Assembly (NCBI GenBank): GCA_028753945.1
Contig: JAPNXP010000014.1
Location: forward strand, 1,240,001 to 1,304,000
Direction: 5' to 3'
Source: Hexactinellida sp. DTS-2022
Lineage: Eukaryota > Porifera > Hexactinellida
DNA length: 64,000 bases
Shown here one piece after another: positions 10,820 through 20,189 of this stretch (positions within the stretch are counted from its first letter, which is position 1; the number at the start of each line of letters is the position of its first letter). The notes beneath the pieces are model-generated. The model was given only the letters and a program-made list of their open reading frames with translations, had not been told where the DNA came from and did no database searches. The position numbers and the translations under genes are program-made.

Positions 10820-11560
10820 ATGGATTATTTGTCGATTCCTTGGGAAAACAGAAGGATGTGGAATAGTATCAAACGCTTAAGTCCAGACTCCAACCCAAAT
10901 TACCTTTTGATTGATTTCGAGCAGGGTTCGATTAACCTTTCAGAGAAGTGTTGGCAAATGACATACAGTGGAATTGCTTTATTAGCAACTCCCCTATTAG
11001 CAACATTGCTCTATTTGCAACATATTTTAATATCCCAAGCGAGCTTTTAATGTTATTTCTGTTCCCCTATTAGCAACCAAATTCCATGCAAAATGCGAGT
11101 TGCTAATAAAGCAATTCCACTGTATTTCAAGGGCTGATTTTCCACTTATCGCAATCAGTGTATAGGAAAGTACAATAATTATGTCTACAAATTCGGTATT
11201 TGAACGATCCAGATTTCGCACTAATTTGTAGAAAGTTGCCTACTTTGGCATATTTACTTACCCCCGCACCCCCGCAGTATATATTAACAGCATTTGAACA
11301 GCTTAAATCCCAATTTCCAACTGAAGCATTGCCCTTTTTTCTTATAATAAGAATACATATGTCGGGGAAAAAGGATCAATTCGGATACTGTGATTTGCCT
11401 TTATTCCCAATTCCAATGTGGAATGAAATCAGTTTAGTTACATACGGATTACCTATAACCACGAACGCTGTAGAAACATGGCATCGTGCATTTTCAGTTA
11501 CTGTTGTAAACCATTATCTCACATGTCTCAAATTCTGTGGTTCGCTAATTGTCGAGCAAT
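10820..11560 (+). pseudogene. MULE transposase relic, C-terminal half
   Basis: Translations match the intact MULE protein at 12533-13972 from its middle to near its end, but with strong divergence. RRMWNSIKRLSPDSNPNYL and LIDFEQGSINL lie at 10850-10940. A mariner MITE follows, then IFHLSQSVYRKVQ near 11140-11180, LPTLAYLLTP at 11230 and LPITTNAVETWHRAF, which carries the catalytic glutamate, at 11450-11495. The N-terminal half and FLYWCH finger are not recognisable. Besides the MITE there is at least one frame change near 11180. This is a different and older MULE lineage than the inverted pair beside it. Confidence 0.7.
10966..11122. mobile_element. Mariner-like MITE inserted in the MULE relic
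   Basis: A 157-bp element has perfect inverted ends CAGTGGAATTGCTTTATTAG and its complement, with TA on both sides (10964-10965 and 11123-11124). It interrupts the relic transposase between the QMT and the IFHL segments. Confidence 0.85.
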
Positions 11561-12523
11561 CAGTTCCTCCTCTACGACTCGGGACCGGAGACGCAGAGGA
11601 TCCTCATCTTCGGGACACAGCGCAACCTGGAGATGCTGCGACTGTCGGGCTACTGGATGGCTGACGGCACCTTCAAGACGGCTCCCTCCCTTTTCGCCCA
11701 GGTGTATGTGGTGCATGCACTCCGTGGAGGGCCTCAAGTCATGCGGGATGGTCACCTGCTGCCGAGTCTGTTCGTGCTGCTGCCCAACAAGACGGAGGCT
11801 ACCTACAGGAGGATGTGGGAGCAGATTCGCCTACTCTGTCCCCTTGCCCAGCCGAGGCGGATGCTCTTGGACTTCGAGAAGGCTGCGATTAACAGCTTTG
11901 AGGCGGTGTGGCCGGACACACTGGTCAAGTGCTGCTTCTTCCACCTCACGCAGAACGTATGGCGCAAGGTGCAGGCTGCTGGCCTGCAGGCTGCCTACAG
12001 CCAGGACGAGGAGCTGGCTCTGCGCATCAGACACCTCCCAGCTCTCGCGTTCGCCCCGCTCACGGATGTGCCCGGCCTGTTTTCAGCTGTAGCGACGCTG
12101 CTCCCGATGCCAGAGGCCGCCGAGCTGGTCCTGTACTTCGAGCAGACCTACATCGGGCGTATTCTCCCAGGCGGCACATACCAGGCGCCGCTGTTCCCTA
12201 TCGGCCTCTGGAACTACCACATGGATACGCCCTTCGGACTGCCTCGGACCACCAACGCCGTGGAGGCCTGGCACCGCAGCTTTAACGCCACTGTTGGCTG
12301 CCACCACCCTACCATATGGAAGTTCTTAGCTGCCCTGAAGCGGGAGCAGGGCCTTGTGGAGGTGCGGCAGGCTAAGTTCACCGCGGGAGCGGCGCCCACC
12401 AAGCGGAAGAGCGCACAGGCTAACGAGGAGAAGCTGGTTAATCTAGTCACCACTTATTATAGTCGTAATCGTATAGAGTTCTTGAGAGGAGTAGCACATC
12501 ATTTCAGTTTGGGAGCGGATTAA
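11549..12523 (+). pseudogene. N-truncated MULE transposase, inverted copy
   Basis: From about 11561 this frame repeats the intact MULE transposase of 12533-13972 in opposite orientation. It starts at the FLLYDSGPE segment, so it lacks the FLYWCH finger and roughly the first 165 residues, although the DDE triad region is present (MADGTFK, MLLDFEKAA, TTNAVEAWHRSF). About 870 nt differ from the partner at only a handful of sites. The last 85 nt before the stop differ at roughly one base in five. No natural start was found upstream, where the sequence joins the older MULE relic. It is probably non-functional but could form a hairpin transcript with its partner. Confidence 0.8.
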
Positions 12524-13503
12524 TACCTATCACTAGGCTGTTAATCCCTCTCTTCTGAATTGGTGTGCCACGACTCTTAGGAACTCTATTCCAGTGCGAT
12601 TATAATAGCTGGTTGCTAGGTTAGTCAGCTTATCCTCGTTAGCCTGTGCGCTCTTCCGCTTGGTGGGCGCCGCTCCCGCGGTGAACTTAGCCTGCCGCAC
12701 CTCCACAAGGCCCTGCTCCCGCTTCAGGGCAGCTATGAACTTCCATATGGTAGGGTGGTGGCAGCCAACAGTGGCGTTAAAGCTGCGGTGCCAGGCCTCC
12801 ACGGCGTTGGTAGTCCGAGGCAGTCCGAAGGGCGTCTCCATGTGGTAGTTCCAGAGGCCGATAGGGAACAGCGGCGCCTGGTATGTGCCGCCTGGGAGAG
12901 TACGCCCGATGTAGGTCTGCTCGAAGTACAGGACCAGCTCGGCGGCCTCTGGCATCGGGAGCAGCGTCGCTACAGCTGAAAACAGGCCGGGCACATCCGT
13001 GAGCGGGGCGAACGCGAGAGCTGGGAGGTGTCTGATGCGCAGAGCCAGCTCCTCGTCCTGGCTGTAGGCAGCCTGCAGGCCAGCAGCCTGCACCTTGCGC
13101 CATACGTTCTGCGTGAGGTGGAAGAAGCAGCACTTGACCAGTGTGTCCGGCCACACCGCCTCAAAGCTGTTAATCGCAGCCTTCTCGAAGTCCAAGAGCA
13201 TCCGCCTCGGCTGGGCAAGGGGACAGAGTAGGCGAATCTGCTCCCACATCCTCCTGTAGGTAGCCTCCGTCTTGTTGGGCAGCAGCACGAACAGACTCGG
13301 CAGCAGGTGACCATCCCGCATGACTTGAGGCCCTCCACGGAGTGCATGCACCACATACACCTGGGCGAAAAGGGAGGGAGCCGTCTTGAAGGTGCCGTCA
13401 GCCATCCAGTAGCCCGACAGTCGCAGCATCTCCAGGTTGCGCTGTGTCCCGAAGATGAGGATCCTCTGCGTCTCCGGTCCCGAGTCGTAGAGGAGGAACT
13501 GCT
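11561..13503. repeat. Large inverted repeat of MULE transposase genes
   Basis: Arms of about 945 bp (11561-12505 and 12555-13503) face each other tail to tail around a short spacer. Identity is near complete for the outer 870 bp of each arm and drops abruptly to about 80 percent in the innermost 85 bp. Confidence 0.85.
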
Positions 13504-13972
13504 CCCCCTTGGCTGTCTGCTGGTACTCTGCCGGTAGCACCAGCTCCTCCAGACCGGCAGGCTGCACCGGGGCTGCCAGCTGCTGCACGCGCTGGCGCTG
13601 TATTGTCCGCTTCAGGCTGTCCAGCTTGGGTAGCTTAACAGCCGTGCCCTCAGATACCGTCGCCATACTCTCCCCCACTATGTGGTGTGAGCTGTCCTGC
13701 GACTCTCGTGCCCGCCTCTTGATGCCTATCTTGGTCTCACAGCAGCTCACTGCCTGCTCGTCAGGGGCGTGGAGGTGCTCATTCGTGCGCTTCACTATCT
13801 CCGTACCTTGGGTGTGTATTCTAGCATTACAAATCCCTCTCTTCTCGCACAGCCAATGCGTCACCTCTCCTACTCTCCTATGTTGTCCGTAAATATATCC
13901 TCTCTCCACCAGCTTGTTTCCTCCTCTCTCTGTCTTCAGTAGCCTAAAAGGCGGAGCCAGAGGGGGCTCCAT
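12533..13972 (-). CDS. FLYWCH zinc-finger MULE transposase (intact)
   Basis: This is a 479-residue single-exon transposase of the Mutator-like (MULE) class, which cuts and joins element ends in the nucleus. An N-terminal FLYWCH-type zinc finger lies at residues 15-70 (W-L-C-E-K-R-G-I-C ... H-L-H) and should bind DNA. The MULE DDE nuclease follows: MADGTFKTAPSLF (first Asp), RRMLLDFEKAAINSFEAV (second Asp) with CCFFHLTQNVWRK after it, and GLPRTTNAVEAWHRSF (Glu). The start ATG at 13972 is followed by an uninterrupted frame to 12533. The sequence is GC-rich against the AT-rich ends of the element. It faces its truncated inverted twin across a spacer of under 60 bp. Intactness suggests recent activity. 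Confidence 0.88.
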   Translation of the reverse strand: MEPPLAPPFRLLKTERGGNKLVERGYIYGQHRRVGEVTHWLCEKRGICNARIHTQGTEIVKRTNEHLHAPDEQAVSCCETKIGIKRRARESQDSSHHIVGESMATVSEGTAVKLPKLDSLKRTIQRQRVQQLAAPVQPAGLEELVLPAEYQQTAKGEQFLLYDSGPETQRILIFGTQRNLEMLRLSGYWMADGTFKTAPSLFAQVYVVHALRGGPQVMRDGHLLPSLFVLLPNKTEATYRRMWEQIRLLCPLAQPRRMLLDFEKAAINSFEAVWPDTLVKCCFFHLTQNVWRKVQAAGLQAAYSQDEELALRIRHLPALAFAPLTDVPGLFSAVATLLPMPEAAELVLYFEQTYIGRTLPGGTYQAPLFPIGLWNYHMETPFGLPRTTNAVEAWHRSFNATVGCHHPTIWKFIAALKREQGLVEVRQAKFTAGAAPTKRKSAQANEDKLTNLATSYYNRTGIEFLRVVAHQFRREGLTA

Positions 13973-14659
13973 TTGATTTTTTCTTTCCCTTGAGTTACGA
14001 TATAGGTATTGGAATAGTACTATAATTGATAAATTTTGTCTCTATTTTTATTTATAGCTGTATAATTTTATTTTGCAACCAGTTAATGACGAAGTTACTG
14101 AGAACAATCAAAGTTACTCGGGTGAATAGAAGCTGAATAGAAGCATGACGAAGCTACCTGAGAACAATCAAAGTTACTCAGATGAATAGAAGCTACAGCT
14201 ATTGTTTAGTTTATCATTTTAAAGATAAATTCCATCTTCATAGAAACGATTTAGTTGATCACAAGATATTATAATTCTAATCTTACTGTAGATACAGCAA
14301 TTTATTCCTTAATTTAATACTCAAATAAAAATACAATAATTTATACCTAACTTTTATAAATAATTAGACCAATCAAATTAGATACGAATTGTCGTGGTAC
14401 CAATTGTCGTGGTACGAATTGTCGTGGTACGAATTGTCGCTGGTACGAATTGTCTGGTACGAATTGTCGTGGTACGAATTGGGGTGGTACGAATTGTCGG
14501 TATCCGAATTAGGAAAGCTGATTCCAAATATGATGTTGTTAACAACCCATGTGTATATATTTGTTGTTTAGATGTAGACGTTATAAGGAATTTACAAACG
14601 TTACTTCTATTATTTGTTGGTTGGTATATATGAGGCACCAGAAGGGTGCTTTCTGCAGC

Positions 14660-14694
14660 CGCGCAGCGAAAGCAAGCGAAGCGCGCTTGTATAC

Positions 14695-14725
<31 letters not shown>

Positions 14726-14730
14726 GTACA
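14660..14730. repeat. Hairpin terminus plus (ATA)n microsatellite
   Basis: GCGAAAGCAAGCGAAGCGCG is followed by CTTGTATAC and about ten ATA units. The GCGAAGCG word is the signature of the 3' end of the GT/hairpin repeat family seen elsewhere in the window. Confidence 0.5.
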
Positions 14731-15271
14731 CATACAACGTTATTTGGCAATAATTTAGCAGGGGGGTATGTCCAGGGGCACGAAATTTTACCAGGGGGGG
14801 CATTGCCCCGGGGCGAGGATTTCTACCAGGGGGGGCATTGCCCCCCTATGCCCCCCCCCGTGGCGACGTCCCTGTATATATGGCCTGACAGTAACCTAGA
14901 AATGTGGGTACAATTGCACAATCTTACACCCCCCTACTTTTTCAAAGATGGTCAAAATCACTGTATGCCACGTGATAGAACCCGTCGAGACATGAAGATT
15001 GAGCTAAAGATCACTAAAATCGGTTAAGAAATAAAAAAGTTAAAATTTTTTTAACTCATAAGCCAAACTCTATGGGAAAAATTGAAATCATCACTGAAGC
15101 CAAATATACTATAAAATAGTATTGTAGTAGCATAGTTATGTGCATACAAGCCAATTTACATGTCTAACACTTCACTTCGTTATTACGGTGTCAGATTCAT
15201 TTTATCAGATTCCTATTCTAAATTTCAAATCTCCAGTTTCATATTTATTCTACTAAATGCTAAGCTACATT

Positions 15272-16413
15272 ATTCATTATTTCAACTGTTATTAGATTCT
15301 TAATTGTAGTGGGTCAGTTTTCAAATGACTGACTTAGGTAGTTTATATTTTATGTCCGTATCCTCTCCACAGAACAAAGTTTCATTTTGAAACTAAGAGC
15401 TCAAAATTTCAGGATATGTCTCACAGGTTATAGATGTCACCCTGTATTTTCAATCCCAATCCTTTTTCCTGATTTCTCTTACTTTTAACCAAATCCCATA
15501 AATCCAGTCAGTCTTAATAAATTAACCAACAGTATGGCAATTTCTGAGTTGTTAATTCCTTTCCATTCTAATTAAACAAGCTGAATATACATTTAGAATC
15601 AAACCAAGTTATTTGTTGTTAGTTTTATTATCTATTAACCAGGGGCCTTATTCACTATCATTTCATAAACTTAAACTAAGTCTAAACAAAGTTTTGAATT
15701 AGTTTAGGCTAAGTTTACTTAACTTCGCAAAACTTATCTGCAAACTTAGTTTTGTATAAACTTAAACTTAACTTAAATTATTATTTCCTCGCAATCTACG
15801 AACATTTTTACTTGATCAATCTATTACCTTCTTTAATTGCAAATTATTTTCCAGTGAAATATCAAAACACGATTCCACCACCCAAAAATTAGGATATAGT
15901 ACAGTAGTGTTTATATACTACAAGAATGTGAGGTACGTATAATAAATGAATTAATAAAATAATTTTCAAATAGTACAAGCATATTAAAATGAAAAAATCA
16001 TATAAGTCTGGTAAGAACTAGACTTAAATTTTTAGTTCAGTGGTTCCCATTGTGCCAACCTGGGGTGCATGAACCCCTTGGGGGTGCACGGGACAAGGAG
16101 TGAGTGAATATTGAGCATTTTAAAGTCAACTATTTTTTATTATAATCTGCAAGTGCATTCTGACTACTTGACTATATTGATTGATTACTATTGTGTTCTG
16201 TGAGTAGTGAATATTCTCCTGTCTATTATATTAATTACATAAAATAGTCGGGGTCAATAGAGTCATTCAGACTTAGGTATCTCCTGGGGGTGCACAACCA
16301 AACTTTCATGTATCAGGGGGTGCACTAGTAAAAATAGTTTGGGGAACACTGGCTTAGTTTAGCACAAACTAAGTTGATAAGTTTAGAGAATAAATGCAAC
16401 ATGATACTTAGTA
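15272..16413. other. Non-coding interior of the Merlin-like element
   Basis: No gene was recognised. A TAAACTTAAACTTA-rich zone at 15650-15775 with a matching fragment near 16360, and GGGGTGCAC words near 16060-16330, suggest further short non-autonomous insertions. Confidence 0.4.
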
Positions 16414-16523
16414 CAGTCGAAACCGGTTTTTTCTAACCAATTCTTTGCATGGAAATAAAGTAAGAAAAAACCGATTTATAATAGTTAGAAAAAACCGGTG
16501 TTAGAATAAACCGGTTTCGACAG
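16414..16523. mobile_element. Mariner-like MITE (TA target)
   Basis: A 110-bp foldback starts CAGTCGAAACCGG and ends CCGGTTTCGACAG, with TA on both sides (16412-16413 and 16524-16525). Internal AACCGGTTTTTTCTAAC arms continue the palindrome. It has no coding capacity. Confidence 0.8.
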
Positions 16524-16674
16524 TAATTCGTTGGATTGTAGGTAACAAATTATAATCGTGTATGGTGAACTTTATCTAATCGATTAACAATTTAGGAAAT
16601 GGAAGCCACTGCATCGTGGATTATCAATTGTTTAATAATATAATTTAACAATTACCAAATTACAGGAAGTACAA

Positions 16675-17622
16675 TTAAACTACTGGGTATTGATCCCTTA
16701 TTTCTTTAATTAAATTGGAGAAAGTAGCTTCTATATATTTTTTTCTCCAACATATTTCGGCCAGATAGGTGTCCAATAGTTCCGGATTTGTAGTCATGGA
16801 GTTCCTCATCCTTTTTTTCGCTTGACCCCAAGTACTTTCCACAGTTTGGGTATGTACACCAGTGCTGGGATTTACAAAATTTACGCTATGGTTAACGGTT
16901 AAGTGTTGGAATGTGCTAGCAGGAATTAAATTATACGAGGCCCATTCATCAGAGTAGATAGTAGTCCCAGGGAGAATATACTGCTGTATGATCGGGACTA
17001 AAGTTGCTGCTGTCCGATTAAGTACAGGGATCATAAAAACCTCCTTTGTATCTCTATCAATTCCTCCAAATACCCATTGACCTGAAAGTAAACGACCTCT
17101 GGAATATTTTCTGTGACCGAATTTTGATTCATCTATTTCAACGATATGTCCAGGTCCGCCAATTGGTTTGGGATTAGTTAAAAATACTTCAACACACAAG
17201 TCACGAATAAAGTTCTTCCAATCAGTGATTGTATGTTCTCCCCAACCAAGATTCTTGTGTAAAAATGCCGTTGTTTGCAGATTATCAGCCCAGAAATAGA
17301 GAAATTCTACCAATTCGGGTAATGGTACATTGGAACCTTCGAAAAATGAACCAATCCTCAGTGATGCGAACTTTTTACAGTTTTTTTCCGGACATCTCCA
17401 CCCCTTTCCTTCTGATATACCCGAAAATGCACCAGGACGCATCATGCTACCGCATTTACATAGCATCCCTCTAGCTAAAAGTCCATTAGTCTGCAACCAC
17501 GTGATACAGGTATTTTCATCACTAGTAACAGCACGAAAAAGTTGCTTTAATGTCATTTCATTATCAGTAGGGAAGATTGTAGGAACCATCAAAGGTTGGA
17601 ATGAAGGAGCAATTGCCATCAA
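16675..17622 (-). CDS. Merlin (IS1595/ISXO2-like DDE) transposase
   Basis: A 315-residue uninterrupted frame encodes a transposase of the Merlin superfamily, the eukaryotic relative of bacterial IS1016/IS1595. An N-terminal zinc-ribbon-like part has CKCG and WRCPEKNCKKFASL. It is followed by FFEGSNVPLPELVEFLYFWA, a segment typical of this family. The nuclease carries VEIDESKFG (Asp), TIYSDEWASY (Asp) and THTVESTWGQ-like TQTVESTWGQ (Glu). The start ATG at 17622 has a second methionine right after it. It lies between near-identical 365-bp inverted repeats that I take as its ends. The AT-rich codon use matches the surroundings, which argues against bacterial contamination. It is probably still able to make protein. 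Confidence 0.9.
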   Translation of the reverse strand: MMAIAPSFQPLMVPTIFPTDNEMTLKQLFRAVTSDENTCITWLQTNGLLARGMLCKCGSMMRPGAFSGISEGKGWRCPEKNCKKFASLRIGSFFEGSNVPLPELVEFLYFWADNLQTTAFLHKNLGWGEHTITDWKNFIRDLCVEVFLTNPKPIGGPGHIVEIDESKFGHRKYSRGRLLSGQWVFGGIDRDTKEVFMIPVLNRTAATLVPIIQQYILPGTTIYSDEWASYNLIPASTFQHLTVNHSVNFVNPSTGVHTQTVESTWGQAKKRMRNSMTTNPELLDTYLAEICWRKKYIEATFSNLIKEIRDQYPVV

Positions 17623-17639
17623 TGATCAATGAAAGAATA

Positions 17640-19764
17640 ATTACGTGTGATATGTAAATGTGAAATTTTAGAATTGTCTTCTCTGAAACTCTTTTATATT
17701 AATATAAGTGGTGATTTGTATGCCATTTTGGAATTTAAGGTATCTAAGGTCTTTACTACTTGTGGTTTGTATGAAACTTTTATGAAACCAACCATTGCTT
17801 AACAATTATCATTCCAATTGTAATTTTAAAAAGTTAGTATGAACTACAATTGACTAATTTAGAGTGCTTCCAATTGGATTGAGGGTTTCTTATTGAATTA
17901 AATTATAATCATTCATTACTGCATAAAAACCATTGAAATGATTGCAAATACGTATACTATGTATAATTCTGTTTCATAATAACACAAAACAGAACATTAT
18001 TATAATAACGTACTTCGAATTTCAGGAGGAACCTACTTTGTATTTGGGGAGCAGGAGTCGGCGCGGCGCTCCAAATTTTGAACATTATTCATTTTTATGA
18101 ATTATTACAATTCCTTCAGGTAAATCACTAATGCCAATCCTAATTGATTTCCCTAAGAAGTACTCCAACCTAATGATTCATGTATCAAAGAATCTCTTAA
18201 ATAATTGGTTAAGAAATTTAAACAATTTTTAGGAATCAAGAATCGTGATAAAAGCTTTTAATTTGTGAAAATTTATGTTCAATTGTAGTTAATTTGGTAA
18301 AAGCTCTTCGGAGTCTGTCGTTTCGCGATAGTACACTCATTAATATTGACTATTAAGCATTAAGCAGGATTTATTAATTTAAGAAATAAATTCACAACAG
18401 ATTAGAATCATTTTAGGCTCAAGAAGTTTGCAGAAATAATGGTCGGTAAACATATACGATTTATTTTTTAAATTATCCTCTGAGTAGTTAAAAGCAACTC
18501 CATATACACTCATGAAGTTTGTTTACTCTGTATGAAATAAAAATAAATGTATCAGTTGCATGGCTGTAAATAAATCATTTTTCCCAAAATCAAATCATTT
18601 GAAATAATTGGTTTGATTTAAAACCCTGATTGAGATGTTTTAGAATTGTTTATTAATGATGTAATTCATGTAGATGATGTTATTTGATATGAAGAAGTTG
18701 TGAAGAAGTTTTAATTAATGAATGTGAACCTTCTGGAATTTCTAAAATCCGCCAACGCTTCTCATATTATCTAAGTATTTCTAGACAAACTAATATGTGG
18801 ATACCTCTTTGGGGGTAACAGACAACTCTGCTTGAAATGATACAAAGGCGCATAGGATTCTGATTTTATTTCCATTCTAGTATTTATTGATAGGAATTTC
18901 AACACATGTAAGAATATTGCAGTAATCTGGAAGGGGCTTATTTATAAAATATTATTAATGTTGACAATTTATCTCCAAGATTACTATTGTAGGTGGTCAT
19001 TTGGTAAAACAGTATAATAATAGCATGTGTTATAAAACAGGCATTAAGCAACTAGTATATATTTGATTCTTTCAAACTCAGTCTATTCAAAATAGGGGTA
19101 CAATCGAAATTCGGAAATACGGTGCTCTCATATTTGACATTTTTGGATCCAAATTTCCTTCAAATCTTTTCTGAAGTTAATGGATAAGCACATTTAAATA
19201 AATATACATTCAATCGAGTTTCAATAAATTTGTAAATTTGTTGTTACTAAGAGAACTTTCTAAAATAGATCATGTCTGAAAATTAGTTGATAATGAGAAA
19301 TGTTGCTAATAAGCAATGTTGAAACCAATTAGTACAATATTCGGGTTGATGCAGAATATCAGCATTTGGGATTTGGTTGGCAACCAGATATATTCGGTTG
19401 ACCAGATAGTACTTTTCAGTTGATCAGGTACATAATGAAGGGCAGAGGAAGCAATTTAAACTTGGTATGCCTAAATTAAACGTATCGTCGTAGCTAGCTA
19501 CAGCATGGCGGTACGCGTCTCAAGTTATAGGTTTTAATTATTATACAGACGAATAATTAAATAATAATCTAATAACAGTTGAAATAATGAATAATGTACG
19601 CAAGGGTGGGGTTGGCTAACCGATCTGAGTCAAAATTTTTAAATACTTTATACATTAATTTCCCAATAACTCTGCTGTTATTCAACAGACCGGCTAACTG
19701 CTTAATAAAATCTCTAACCGTTAACCGATGTCAGCAACGGTTACCGAATTCAGCCTTAACCTTA
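17640..19764. other. Non-coding interior of the Merlin-like element
   Basis: AT-rich sequence without a recognisable gene. At about 19603-19756 are mirrored GGGGTTGGCTAACCG and CGGTTACCGAATTC words, which also occur at 46310-46340, 46590-46640 and 46990-47025 and mark a small repeat family. Confidence 0.45.
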
Positions 19765-20189
19765 AATGTAGCTTAGCATTTAGTAGAATAAATATGAAAC
19801 TGGAGATTTGAAATTTAGAATAGGAATCTGATAAAATGAATCTGACACCGTAATAACGAAGTGAAGTGTTAGACATGTAAATTGGCTTGTATGCACATAA
19901 CTATGCTACTACAATACTATTTTATAGTATATTTGGCTTCAGTGATGATTTCAATTTTTCCCATAGAGTTTGGCTTATGAGTTAAAAAAATTTTAACTTT
20001 TTTATTTCTTAACCGATTTTAGTGATCTTTAGCTCAATCTTCATGTCTCGACGGGTTCTATCACGTGGCATACAGTGATTTTGACCATCTTTGAAAAAGT
20101 AGGGGGGTGTAAGATTGTGCAATTGTACCGTTAACTAACCTTGATCTCTTTACCTAGTAGTTGGTTGGTGTGGTTTCCTTAATGAGAGC

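Larger units (their letters stand above)
9971..14510. mobile_element. MULE with tandem-repeat terminal inverted repeats
   Basis: The left end (9971-10124) has about eight copies of the 15-bp word GACAATTCGTACCAC, then ATCTAATTTGATTGG and ATTATTTATAA. The right end (14360-14510) is the inverted counterpart, about 155 bp in total. MULE transposase genes lie inside. Long inverted repeats with internal repeats are usual for Mutator-like elements. I could not find an exact 9-bp target duplication. Confidence 0.7.
9410..14874. mobile_element. hAT-type element, 5.5 kb, carrying a MULE
   Basis: The ends CAGGGACGTCGCCA and TGGCGACGTCCCTG are perfect inverses and are flanked by the perfect 8-bp repeat TATATATG (9402-9409 and 14875-14882). 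Subterminal runs of C and G (9440-9490, 14761-14860) are also mirror-related. No hAT transposase was recognised inside. The outer shell includes parts of the GT/hairpin repeat family (9545-9900 and about 14510-14695), and the middle is a MULE. It landed inside the left terminal repeat of the P-like element and so is younger than it. Confidence 0.8.
14907..20129. mobile_element. Merlin/IS1016-like transposon with 365-bp inverted repeats
   Basis: Sequence 14907-15271 recurs, inverted and essentially identical, at 19765-20129. It starts GGTACAATTGCACAATC. A complete Merlin-type transposase gene lies between the arms. Long terminal repeats are known for Merlin. I could not see an 8- or 9-bp target duplication at the outer ends, so the exact boundaries are provisional. 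The element sits inside the P-like transposon. Confidence 0.65.

Noticed and set aside
11478-13892. Several overlapping basic or cysteine-rich frames in the MULE region
   Set aside because: They duplicate in mirror image because of the inverted repeat and are GC-driven alternative frames of the transposase.
16675-17622. Bacterial contamination, because the transposase resembles IS1595
   Set aside because: Codon use is AT-rich like the surroundings, it sits between mirrored eukaryote-style repeats inside other transposons, and Merlin is a known animal superfamily.
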